In this document: piece after piece, positions 1 to 7,110 of the stretch
Layout: each line of letters starts with the position of its first letter
Numbering within the stretch: position 1 is the stretch's first letter
Program-made: the position numbers and the translations under genes
The notes under the pieces: model-generated
The model's input: the letters and a program-made list of their open reading frames with translations, nothing else
Databases searched by the model: none
Told to the model about the DNA's origin: nothing
Origin: JAYTXL01 sp043742955
Lineage (GTDB): Bacteria; Verrucomicrobiota; Verrucomicrobiia; Limisphaerales; JAYTXL01
DNA: 27,370 bases
NCBI GenBank assembly: GCA_043742955.1
Contig: JAYTXL010000037.1
Coordinates: 1 to 27,370 of the forward strand
Direction of reading: 5' to 3'

Positions 1-1
1 C

Positions 2-112
2 TTCAATCGGCGCACCTCTGCCTCACGCGGAAAACTGTTCGACCGTTTGGCCCAGCAGGCCGTTCAGGTCTCGCCGGTTCCATTCGACTCGCTCACACAC
101 CACAAACTGTAG
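2..112 (+). pseudogene. C-terminal end of an IS1595-like transposase (partial at window edge)
   Basis: Frame 2 is open from the window edge to a TAG at 110-112 and encodes 36 residues. They include FNRR, SRGKLFDRLAQQAV and a short polar tail. From memory this matches the C-terminus of IS1595/ISXO2-like DDE transposases, where an FRFNRR stretch is followed by a basic loop and a (Y/D)RL.QQAV helix. The rest of the gene lies outside the window, so whether it is intact or a remnant cannot be told. A perfect 10-bp inverted repeat overlaps the last codons and the sequence just after them, a plausible place for the IS end. The family call rests on a short stretch only. It could instead be the tail of an unrelated protein. 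Confidence 0.5.
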
Positions 113-121
113 TGGTGTGTG
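94..121. repeat. Perfect 10-bp inverted repeat (hairpin), possible IS end structure
   Basis: CACACACCAC at 94-103 pairs exactly with GTGGTGTGTG at 112-121 around an 8-base loop. Neither strand has a T-run after the stem, so it is not a standard intrinsic terminator. It straddles the stop codon of the transposase-like ORF. Just beyond it, 122-138 (GGAGTCACGTAAATACC) could be the terminal inverted repeat of an insertion sequence, but the partner end is outside the window. A 10-base palindrome, AATTGCAATT, lies at 141-150. Nothing else recognisable lies between here and the methyltransferase gene. Confidence 0.55.
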
Positions 122-202
122 GAGTCACGTAAATACCACTAATTGCAATTGGCATCACCCCTGGCCGCGCCGCGCGCCCGCAGAAGATTACGTTCATCGT
201 GA

Positions 203-1336
203 TTAAGGGCGGGATTGAACGAGAACCTGAAATGGACGGCCCAAATGTTCCGGGTGCGTGAGGGTTTGAAATTCGCGGGTCCGGGCCGGCGTCCATTCGC
301 CGAAGCGGGCGGCCGGCGGCCAGGATTGTTCCGCAATCCGGGTGAGGAATTGCGCTTGAGACTGCAGGGCGGGAGAGTCTAATCCCGCCGCGACACCCGC
401 CGCCGCGAGGGCGGTGAAATTGACGTGCGCAGTCAGGTCCTGCTCCCCGGGTTGGGCCAACAAATCGGGGCCGGCTTGATGCCGGTGGTAGGTGCGCAAG
501 GTGCCGTCCGCCCGCTGGGGGGCAAAGAACTGTTCCGCGCTCAGCCCATAATCAATGGTCAGGAGTCGGCCCTGTTGCAACCGGGCGGCCGCCTGCTCCC
601 ACCAGGTGGTGGCGCGGGGGGCAATTTCGGTGGTGAAGCCATCGGGCAGGACGGACAGCAGTGCGGGGGGCAGTTGTTCAAGAGGCGCGAAGGCCGCTTG
701 AAATCCGGGTTCGGCGACATGCGGCTGCGCGGCGATCGGCAGGCGGGTCCAAATGAAACGATCCCCCTCGCTCCGTACGCCCCACTCAAACCAGCGGCGG
801 GCGCCGGCATCCCAACCAAGCCGGTGGACGGGAAAGGCATCAAGTAGTTCGTTGGCAAAAATAATGCCCTTAATTCCGGGCGCAGACGATGGGTCGGGAA
901 AAGCGGATAAGCCGGGCAACCAGTGGACGTGGCCGGAAAACTCCCGCAGCGTGAGCTCCTGCCAGGCTTGGCGCCGCGGCGAAGGCTCGATGATCCAGTA
1001 TTCCAGCCGGGCGAAACATTCCGGTCGCCAGGCGCGGAACCAGCCGAGGATGTCGGCCGCCAGCTGGCCAGCATGCGCCCCGGCCTCGACAATCTGACCA
1101 GGGGCCGGGGCACCTGCCGCCCCCAGCCATTCCGAAAATTGAAAAGCCAGGAGTTCGCCGAAGAGGCAGCCCACGCTCACGCTGGTGAAGAAATCCCCCG
1201 GTTTCCCGACGCGGGTCGAGTTCCCCTCATAATACCCGTGCCCGGGATGGTAGAGCGCCAGTTCCATGAACCGCACGAAGGGGAGAGGGCCGTTGCGGAT
1301 GGATTCAGAGCGGATAATTTCGGACAGCGCATTCAA
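203..1336 (-). CDS. MidA/NDUFAF7-family SAM-dependent methyltransferase
   Basis: The 377-residue product has the typical length and opening of the MidA/NDUFAF7 family (Methyltransf_28, DUF185): an N-terminal GPLPFVRFMELALYHPGHGYY stretch, then GDFFTSV at 47-53. In mitochondria the family methylates an arginine of a complex I subunit; bacterial targets are mostly unknown. The SAM-binding segment at 82-90 reads IVEAGAHAG, whereas the usual form as I recall it is closer to ELGPGRG, so the middle glycine is replaced by histidine. The start is a TTG at 1334-1336. The first in-frame ATG is at residue 24, inside the conserved N-terminal block, so it is too late. The gene is divergent from pilT, whose ATG is only 61 bases away, so the two share a compact promoter region. 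Function beyond the family is not known. Confidence 0.85.
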   Translation of the reverse strand: MNALSEIIRSESIRNGPLPFVRFMELALYHPGHGYYEGNSTRVGKPGDFFTSVSVGCLFGELLAFQFSEWLGAAGAPAPGQIVEAGAHAGQLAADILGWFRAWRPECFARLEYWIIEPSPRRQAWQELTLREFSGHVHWLPGLSAFPDPSSAPGIKGIIFANELLDAFPVHRLGWDAGARRWFEWGVRSEGDRFIWTRLPIAAQPHVAEPGFQAAFAPLEQLPPALLSVLPDGFTTEIAPRATTWWEQAAARLQQGRLLTIDYGLSAEQFFAPQRADGTLRTYHRHQAGPDLLAQPGEQDLTAHVNFTALAAAGVAAGLDSPALQSQAQFLTRIAEQSWPPAARFGEWTPARTREFQTLTHPEHLGRPFQVLVQSRP

Positions 1337-1397
1337 TTGCTTGCAGTTATCCCGGACTTCCGCTAAGAAGTGGAGTCAAAATTATAAGGGAAGATTT

Positions 1398-2510
1398 ATG
1401 GCCAAAATTGACGCGTTCTTCAACTTGATGTTCGAGCAGAAAGCCTCGGACTTGCATCTCTCGTCGGGCAACCCGCCCATTCTCCGCATCAACGGCGAGT
1501 TAAGCCGCGTAGATTACCCGCCGCTGGAGAGCGACTCGTTGAAAGGGATGCTTTACGAGATCGCCCCGGAAATCAAAATCAAGCAGTATGAAGAAACGGG
1601 CGACGTGGACTTCGGCTACGAAATCCCGAATGTGTCCCGTTTCCGCGCCAATTTCTTCAACCAGAAATACGGTGTCGCCGCCGTGTTCCGGCAGATTCCA
1701 TCCACCGTGCTTTCGTTCGAGGATTTTGAGAAGTTTGACGCGCCGTTGCCGGCGGTGCTCCGTAAGTTCGGCATGCTCCACAAAGGCCTGGTGCTGGTCA
1801 CGGGCCCGACCGGCTCGGGCAAGTCGACCACGCTGGCGGCGATCATTGATTATTGCAACAAGAACCGCCCGGACCACATTCTGACAGTGGAGGATCCCAT
1901 CGAGTTTGTGCATGTGAGCAAGACGGCCTTGATCAACCATCGTGAGGTGGGCATGCACACCAAGTCGTTCGGCTCCGCGCTCAAGGGCGCGCTGCGCGAA
2001 GACCCGGACATCATTCTGGTCGGCGAAATGCGGGACTTGGAAACGATCGAGCTGGCCCTCACGGCGGCGAGCACAGGCCACTTGGTTTTCGGCACGCTGC
2101 ACACCTCCAGCGCCGCCAAGACGATCGACCGTATCATCGACGTCTTTCCGGCCGACCAGCAGAACAAGATCCGCGCCACCCTTTCGGAAGCCCTCAAGGG
2201 CGTGGTGGCGCAAAATTTGTTCAAGCGCATTGATAAAAAGGGCCGCGTCGCGGCCCTGGAAATCCTGGTGGTAACGACGGCCATCGCGAATATGATCCGC
2301 GAGGCCAAAACCCACCAGATTCCCGGCATGATTCAGGTCGGCAAGAAGCTGGGCAACTGTCCGCTCGATGATTCGATTATGGACCATTTGAAGATGAAAC
2401 GCATCTCGCCGGAGGACGCTTTTGACAAGTGCCTCGACAAGAAGAAATTCTTCCCCTTCTTGACAAAAGAAGAGCAAGAGGAAGCCAAATCCAATGGCGA
2501 AGTGGACTAA
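1398..2510 (+). CDS. pilT: Type IV pilus retraction ATPase PilT
   Basis: This 370-residue protein is a PilT-type secretion ATPase, a hexameric cytoplasmic motor that depolymerises type IV pili. An N-terminal PAS-like domain contains the family hallmark ASDLHLSSG (16-24). The RecA-like domain has Walker A GPTGSGKST (136-144), an Asp box TVEDPIEF (163-170), Walker B IILVGEMRD (205-213) and a His box TGHLVFGTLHT (226-236). The C-domain has the PilT motif IREAKTHQIPGMIQ. The ATG at 1398 starts directly at the conserved N-terminus and has an AAGGGAAG ribosome-binding site about seven bases upstream. An upstream extension of the reading frame to 1266 would overlap the divergent methyltransferase gene and lacks family similarity. 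A second PilT-like gene follows 62 bases downstream. No pilus assembly genes are in the window. Confidence 0.95.
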   Translation: MAKIDAFFNLMFEQKASDLHLSSGNPPILRINGELSRVDYPPLESDSLKGMLYEIAPEIKIKQYEETGDVDFGYEIPNVSRFRANFFNQKYGVAAVFRQIPSTVLSFEDFEKFDAPLPAVLRKFGMLHKGLVLVTGPTGSGKSTTLAAIIDYCNKNRPDHILTVEDPIEFVHVSKTALINHREVGMHTKSFGSALKGALREDPDIILVGEMRDLETIELALTAASTGHLVFGTLHTSSAAKTIDRIIDVFPADQQNKIRATLSEALKGVVAQNLFKRIDKKGRVAALEILVVTTAIANMIREAKTHQIPGMIQVGKKLGNCPLDDSIMDHLKMKRISPEDAFDKCLDKKKFFPFLTKEEQEEAKSNGEVD

Positions 2511-2530
2511 GCAGCCACGGAGTGGGTGCG

Positions 2531-2547
2531 GCAGACGCTTCGTCTGC
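2531..2547. repeat. Intergenic palindrome between pilT and pilU
   Basis: GCAGACG (2531-2537) and CGTCTGC (2541-2547) form a perfect 7-bp stem with a CTT loop in the 62-base gap between the two ATPase genes. There is no T-tract directly after the stem, so it is more likely an mRNA-processing or stabilising hairpin, or a dispersed repeat unit, than a terminator. Similar CTTC-looped palindromes occur in other gaps of this window. Confidence 0.6.
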
Positions 2548-2572
2548 GGCTTCCAGATCCGCTTTTGACCTT

Positions 2573-3784
2573 ATGCGCCGCAACGAACTTGATTACATCC
2601 TGGGCACCATGCTGGACATGGGCAAAGACGTGTCCGACTTGAACATCACGGTGGACAAACCGCTGCAGGTGGAACTGTCCGGCCAGCTTACCCCCGTCGT
2701 CATCGACCCGCCCGTGGAAAAGCTCACACCCTTTCAAACGGAAACCATCGCGCTCAATCTGGTCGGCGGTTCGCGTCGGCTCACGGAAGACCTGCTGAAG
2801 ACCGGCTCGTGTGACTCCTCATACTTCCTGACTGGCCGGGCACGATTTCGCGTGAACATCTTTTCGCAACGGGGCAATTACTCCTGCGTTTTGCGGCGCT
2901 TAAACACGAAAATTCCGACGCTGGCCGAACTCGCGCTGCCGGATATTTTCCAGCAGGTGGCCAAGGAAAAAACCGGTCTGGTGCTCGTTACAGGGGCCAC
3001 TGGCTCCGGCAAGTCCACCACCCTGGCGGCGTTACTCAACGAGATCAACGAGTCCAAGGCGATTCACGTCGTCACCTTGGAGGATCCCGTTGAATTTGTG
3101 CATCCGCAGAAAAAAGCCACCTTCAACCAGCGCGAACTCGGCACGGATTTCGACAAGTTCTCCAGCGGCCTGCGCGCCGCGCTGCGGCAGGCGCCCAAGA
3201 TCATTCTGGTGGGTGAAATGCGCGACCGCGAGACGGTCGAACTTGGGATCAGCGCTGCGGAAACCGGCCACTTGGTCGTGAGCACGTTGCACACGATTGA
3301 TTGCGGCCAGACCATCAACCGTATTTTGGGCATGTTTGAAACCGAGGAACAGGAGCAGGTGCGGGTCCGGTTGGCGGACACCCTGCGCTGGGTCATCAGC
3401 CAGCGGCTCGCGCCGAAAGTGGGCGGCGGTCGCCACGCGCTGCTGGAGATCATGGGCAGCAACCTGCGCGTGAAGGACAGCATCACGATGGGCGAGAGTG
3501 AAGGTAAAACATTTAGCGAAATCATTGATGCCAGCAACACCTTTGGCTGGCGCACCTTTGATCGCGCCTGCATGGACGCTTTCGAGCAAGGAATCATCAC
3601 CGAGGAAAGCGCGCTGCAGTACTGCAGCAAGAAAGGCCCCGTCACGCGCGGGATTGACAATATCAAGAAGGCGCGGGGCGAACAGACCACCTCCGTGGGC
3701 AGTCTCGGCATGAAAAAAGAAGAATTCAAGCCGAGTAGCGGCCCTGCCACCCCCGCGCCCACACTGAAGCTCAAACTTAAATAA
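2573..3784 (+). CDS. PilU-like type IV pilus retraction ATPase (second PilT paralogue)
   Basis: This 403-residue protein is a second PilT/PilU-class ATPase next to pilT. In other bacteria PilU is an auxiliary motor that helps PilT retract pili. It has Walker A GATGSGKST (141-149), Asp box TLEDPVEF (168-175), Walker B IILVGEMRD (211-219) and His box TGHLVVSTLH (231-240). The N-terminal motif VSDLNITV (20-27) is altered from the SDLHL form seen in PilT. The C-terminus carries a Lys/Pro/Ser-rich tail of about 50 residues that PilT lacks. The ATG at 2573 was chosen because it starts at the conserved N-terminal helix. The reading frame extends upstream into pilT, but that part (from 2429) is not family-like. 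The receiver-like gene starts four bases after the stop, so the two are probably co-transcribed and translationally coupled. PilU rather than PilT2 is an inference from position. Confidence 0.85.
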   Translation: MRRNELDYILGTMLDMGKDVSDLNITVDKPLQVELSGQLTPVVIDPPVEKLTPFQTETIALNLVGGSRRLTEDLLKTGSCDSSYFLTGRARFRVNIFSQRGNYSCVLRRLNTKIPTLAELALPDIFQQVAKEKTGLVLVTGATGSGKSTTLAALLNEINESKAIHVVTLEDPVEFVHPQKKATFNQRELGTDFDKFSSGLRAALRQAPKIILVGEMRDRETVELGISAAETGHLVVSTLHTIDCGQTINRILGMFETEEQEQVRVRLADTLRWVISQRLAPKVGGGRHALLEIMGSNLRVKDSITMGESEGKTFSEIIDASNTFGWRTFDRACMDAFEQGIITEESALQYCSKKGPVTRGIDNIKKARGEQTTSVGSLGMKKEEFKPSSGPATPAPTLKLKLK

Positions 3785-3787
3785 GCC

Positions 3788-4252
3788 ATGGCTGAATTCG
3801 AATTCATCCGCCCGGAAGACAAGCCGGCCTTGCTGGCGATGTGCAACGAAGAATGGCTGGCGAGTGTCCAGGCGGTCGTCAACGAACTCGGCTACAAATC
3901 GCTCGCCGCCGACAGCGCGGCCGATTTTGTCACCCGGTTTTCCTCCATCCAATTTCAATTGGTGATCATCGACGAACTGTTTTGCGCGGCGAGCATCGCG
4001 GAAAACACGGCTCTCCAGAGCCTGCAAACCATGCCCATGAGCATTCGCCGCCATGCCACCGTCATTTTGATCGGCGACAATTTTCAGACGATGCACCCGC
4101 TGCAGGCGTATCAGCAGAGCGTTCACGCCATGGTCAATCGTGCGGACGCCGCCACGCTCGCCCAAATTATTCAACCGGTTGTCGCCGATAACGCCATATT
4201 TATGCACACCTTCCGGGACACCCAGCGGCGCATCGCCGAAGGCAAAGCCTAG
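3788..4252 (+). CDS. Small receiver-like (degenerate response-regulator) protein, hypothetical
   Basis: A 154-residue protein with no certain family. Its layout resembles a CheY-type receiver. It has a first strand/helix at 13-35, a hydrophobic strand FQLVIIDE (56-63) ending in Asp62 at the usual phospho-acceptor place, a strand TVILIGDN (91-98), and a final helix from about 120. Other receiver hallmarks are missing: the Ser/Thr after the fourth strand is Gly, and the conserved Lys after the fifth strand reads NRAD. I therefore read it as a degenerate or pseudo-receiver. It has no output domain. It starts only four bases after pilU, so it probably acts as an adaptor or regulator of the retraction motors. 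The receiver call is inference from pattern and not a confirmed homology. A tail of about 20 residues follows the domain. Confidence 0.6.
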   Translation: MAEFEFIRPEDKPALLAMCNEEWLASVQAVVNELGYKSLAADSAADFVTRFSSIQFQLVIIDELFCAASIAENTALQSLQTMPMSIRRHATVILIGDNFQTMHPLQAYQQSVHAMVNRADAATLAQIIQPVVADNAIFMHTFRDTQRRIAEGKA

Positions 4253-4267
4253 CCGCGAACGGCTTGG

Positions 4268-4285
4268 CCAGGGGGGCGACCCTGG
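4268..4285. repeat. Hairpin in the gap before tlyA
   Basis: CCAGGG (4268-4273) pairs with CCCTGG (4280-4285) around a GGGCGA loop, in the 66-base gap between the receiver-like gene and tlyA. There is no T-tract. It could be a leader or processing structure. No function is demonstrated. Confidence 0.35.
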
Positions 4286-4318
4286 TGGCGCGCGCCGGGG
4301 AGCCGGCCGATTCAGAAA

Positions 4319-5062
4319 ATGCTTCGCGTCGATCAAGCGTTGGTGGAACGCGGGCTGCGCCCCAGCCGCGAGCAGGCCAAACGCGCTGTCATGGCCGGGT
4401 TGGTCAGGATCAATGGGCACCCCGCCCGCAAACCCAGCGATGCCGTCCGGCCGGCGGACCGGATCGAATTGACGGCCCCGGAAAAATTCGTCAGTCGGGG
4501 CGGCCATAAACTCGAGCACGCACTGGATCATTTTCACCTCGGCGTCACGGGCCTGACCGCCCTCGACCTCGGCGCGTCCACGGGCGGCTTTACCGACTGC
4601 CTGTTGCAGCGCGGCGTCAAAAAAGTATTTGCGGTCGACGTCGGTCACGGCCAGCTCGCGTGGACGCTCCGGCGCGACCCGCGGGTCGTGGTCATGGAAA
4701 AAGTCAATGCCCGCGCACTAACCCCCGAAAAATTTCCACCGCCATTTGCGCCTTTTGATTTGATCGTGGTGGACTGCTCGTTTATTTCGCTGCGCAAAAT
4801 TCTGGCGCCCGCCGTTGCTTTGTTGGGTGCTTCCGGTAGGATCGTGGCCCTGGTGAAGCCGCAGTTTGAAGCCGGCAAGGCCGAGGCGGACAAAGGGGCG
4901 GGAGTCATTACCGATCCCGCCATCCACCGCCGGGTCATTGCGGAGCTGGAGACGTTCGTGAAGTCCTTGCCGGAACTGGCTTGGGGTGGCGTGACCGAGT
5001 CGCCGCTGCTCGGCCCGGCGGGTAATCGGGAATTTCTGGTGTTGCTTGAAAAAACTCGCTGA
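4319..5062 (+). CDS. tlyA: TlyA-family rRNA methyltransferase (2'-O-cytidine)
   Basis: The 247-residue product has the TlyA layout. An N-terminal S4 RNA-binding domain (1-60, LRVDQALVERGL and GLVRINGHP) is followed by an FtsJ-like Rossmann methyltransferase with the SAM loop LDLGASTGGFTD (82-93) and the downstream FDLIVVDCSFISL and VKPQFEAGK segments. TlyA proteins methylate the ribose of cytidines in 16S and/or 23S rRNA; some members were earlier called haemolysins. Length and both domains are complete. The ATG at 4319 opens directly into the S4 domain. Its 3' end overlaps the nadK start by 17 bases, so the two are probably translated together. Confidence 0.92.
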   Translation: MLRVDQALVERGLRPSREQAKRAVMAGLVRINGHPARKPSDAVRPADRIELTAPEKFVSRGGHKLEHALDHFHLGVTGLTALDLGASTGGFTDCLLQRGVKKVFAVDVGHGQLAWTLRRDPRVVVMEKVNARALTPEKFPPPFAPFDLIVVDCSFISLRKILAPAVALLGASGRIVALVKPQFEAGKAEADKGAGVITDPAIHRRVIAELETFVKSLPELAWGGVTESPLLGPAGNREFLVLLEKTR

Positions 5063-5930
5063 AAAAATCTGCCGCGTCGGCCTCATCGCCAACACGGCGA
5101 AGCTCTCCTGCCGCGCCGCCGTGCAAAAGGCGGCGCGGCTGATTGCCCGCAGCGGACGCACGGTGCTGACGGAAACCACCACGGCGGAGATGGCCCGCCT
5201 GCGCTGCGGGGTGTGTGCGGATGCGGCTTCGCTCGCGCAGCAGACCGACTTGCTGCTGGTCTTTGGCGGGGATGGCACGATGCTGCGGGCGGCTCGGGAA
5301 ATCGCCGGCGCCACCACGCCGATTCTGGGCATCAATGTGGGTGGACTGGGTTTTCTAACCGCAGTCTCGTCGGCGCGCCTGGTGCCAGCGCTGGCGCGGG
5401 TCTGGGCCGGGGAGTTCACCCTGGAGCCGCGTCCATTGATCAAAATCACTGGGGCGGTGCGCGGCCAACCGCTGCTCCAGCGTGCCCTCAACGATTTTGT
5501 CATCAGCCGCGGTACCGGCTCGCGGCTGATCGAGATCGAGGTATCCGTCGACGGCCAGTTTCTGACCCGCTATCGCTGCGACGGGTTGATCATCAGTTCG
5601 CCCACCGGCTCGACGGCGTACTCGCTGGCGGCCGGGGGCGCGATTGTCAGCCCAGAGGCGGAGGTCTTCACGCTCACCCCCATTTGTCCGCACACGCTTT
5701 CCAACCGGTCCGTAATCCTTGGCCTGGGGGTCACATTGCAGGTGAAGGCGCTCAGCGATAAGCCGGACATTATGCTGGCTGCCGACGGTGAAATGCTCGG
5801 TGATCTGCCGCGCGGCGAATCCGTGACGATCGTGCGCAGTCGTCGTTCGGTGCGGTTGGTGCGGCTGGACGGCAGCTCGTTTTTCAAAACCTTGGGTCAA
5901 AAACTCAACTGGAGCGGCTCCAATGTGTGA
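5046..5930 (+). CDS. nadK: NAD kinase
   Basis: The 294-residue protein is an ATP/polyphosphate-type NAD kinase that phosphorylates NAD to NADP in the cytoplasm. It shows the family motif GGDGTML (74-80), INVGGLGFL after it, NDFVISRG in place of the more usual NE pair, and the conserved PTGSTAYSLAAGG block. The start is a TTG at 5046, inside the tlyA coding region. No ATG or GTG occurs in frame before residue 49, and starting there would lose the N-terminal strand VGLIAN. A TTG start combined with a 17-base overlap suggests low-level, coupled translation. A palindrome (5999-6024) follows about 70 bases downstream. Confidence 0.92.
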   Translation: MKKLAEKICRVGLIANTAKLSCRAAVQKAARLIARSGRTVLTETTTAEMARLRCGVCADAASLAQQTDLLLVFGGDGTMLRAAREIAGATTPILGINVGGLGFLTAVSSARLVPALARVWAGEFTLEPRPLIKITGAVRGQPLLQRALNDFVISRGTGSRLIEIEVSVDGQFLTRYRCDGLIISSPTGSTAYSLAAGGAIVSPEAEVFTLTPICPHTLSNRSVILGLGVTLQVKALSDKPDIMLAADGEMLGDLPRGESVTIVRSRRSVRLVRLDGSSFFKTLGQKLNWSGSNV

Positions 5931-5998
5931 ACCCCGAAAGCTTTTTACGAGGGCCGCGCGGTTGGTTTTCGAAGCGGCTTATAGCCCGGGAAGTTGGA

Positions 5999-6024
5999 GC
6001 TCGCCAGCGCTTCCGGCGGCGAGC
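5999..6024. repeat. Palindrome downstream of nadK
   Basis: GCTCGCC (5999-6005) pairs with GGCGAGC (6018-6024). Two further inner base pairs enclose a CTTC loop after a 2x2 mismatch. The stem is GC-rich, without a T-run, and sits in the 140-base gap between nadK and the LacI-type regulator. It could slow transcription or be one copy of a dispersed repeat. Confidence 0.5.
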
Positions 6025-6070
6025 GGAGCGGCACGTGATTTGGCAGATAACCATCATCTGAAGATTTAAA

Positions 6071-7102
6071 ATGGTCCGTTTGAAAGATATCGCAGCGCGT
6101 GCAGGGGTTTCGATCATGACCGTTTCCAAGGCGTTACGGGACGCTCCGGACATCTCTGCGAAGACCAAAGCGCGGCTCAAAGTGCTGGCCCAACAAATGG
6201 GTTATCTGCCCGATACCGCCGCCCAGGGGTTGCGCACCCACACCACCAAACTGTTCGGCCTGGTAATCTCCGCCGTGACAAATCCGGTTTTCGCCCGGGT
6301 CGTGATGGCCATCGAGGAAGGCGCGCATGAGGCTGGCTACCAGGTGATCCTCACCCATTCGCTGAACAATCCAGAACGCGAGGAGACGTGTCTGCGCCGC
6401 CTGCTGGCCCGGCGCGTGGATGGCCTGTTTATTTTCCCTGCCTACCGCCCGGAGGCGACGGCGCCAGTCTATGAAGAGGTGCAACGGCGCGCCATCCCCA
6501 CCGTTATTCTGGGGCACAAGGCCAAATTCTGCAGCCAGTTTGCCAATGTGGAAACCGACGATCTCGCCGCCAGCCAGGCGGCCACCCGACACCTGCTGGA
6601 ACTCGGCCATCAGCGCATCGCATTTTTGAGCGGTCCCGCAGTCTGCCCCTGGGCGCATGAACGATTCGAGGGTTACCGCCGCGCTTTGCGTGAGGCCCAC
6701 GTGGAGCTGGATGACCGGTTGGTTTTCAACGCGGGGGCGACCATTGAAGAAGGTGAAAAGGCCGCGCTCCAAATGCTCAACGAACACCTCGATGCCACGG
6801 CGGTGCAGGCCGTCAACGATCTGGTCGCCATCGGCGCGGCCAACACGTTTTTGCAGCAAGGCATCCAAATTCCCCAGGATCTTTCAGTCGTCGGTTTCGG
6901 TAATGTGCTGGTCAGTGAATATTTCCGGGTGCCGTTGACCACCATCCGCCAGCCCAAACTCCGGCTGGGGGTCGCGGCCATGGAGGCGATGGTGAAGCTG
7001 TTGCGGGGCGAGCGGGTGGAAACGAAGCGGTTGCCCGCCGAGTTGATCATCCGCGCCAGCACCGGCGCGCCCGGCCGCCGCCCGAATTCCTCGGGGCGTT
7101 GA
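6071..7102 (+). CDS. LacI-family transcriptional regulator
   Basis: This 343-residue protein has an N-terminal LacI helix-turn-helix (LKDIAARAGVSIMTVSKALR, 4-23) and a hinge that leads into a periplasmic-binding-protein-like effector domain. That domain begins FGLVISAVTNPVF and contains the usual HLLELGHQRIAFLSGP, and VVGFGN and RQP elements near the C-terminus. Members bind palindromic operators and respond to sugars or related metabolites. The effector cannot be read from the sequence. The ATG at 6071 starts exactly at the HTH. No sugar-utilisation genes are adjacent: nadK is upstream and the next gene is convergent, so its targets are probably elsewhere. Its 3' end is only 8 bases from that of the convergent rRNA methyltransferase. 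Confidence 0.92.
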   Translation: MVRLKDIAARAGVSIMTVSKALRDAPDISAKTKARLKVLAQQMGYLPDTAAQGLRTHTTKLFGLVISAVTNPVFARVVMAIEEGAHEAGYQVILTHSLNNPEREETCLRRLLARRVDGLFIFPAYRPEATAPVYEEVQRRAIPTVILGHKAKFCSQFANVETDDLAASQAATRHLLELGHQRIAFLSGPAVCPWAHERFEGYRRALREAHVELDDRLVFNAGATIEEGEKAALQMLNEHLDATAVQAVNDLVAIGAANTFLQQGIQIPQDLSVVGFGNVLVSEYFRVPLTTIRQPKLRLGVAAMEAMVKLLRGERVETKRLPAELIIRASTGAPGRRPNSSGR

Positions 7103-7110
7103 ATTCCCGC

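Noticed and set aside
1383..1388. TATAAG as a -10 box for pilT
   Set aside because: It overlaps the ribosome-binding region about 10 bases before the start codon, and no -35 match lies at a suitable distance.
3032..4648. 538-codon open frame on the minus strand across pilU, the receiver-like gene and tlyA
   Set aside because: It spans three genes with recognisable plus-strand products and has no coherent protein features.
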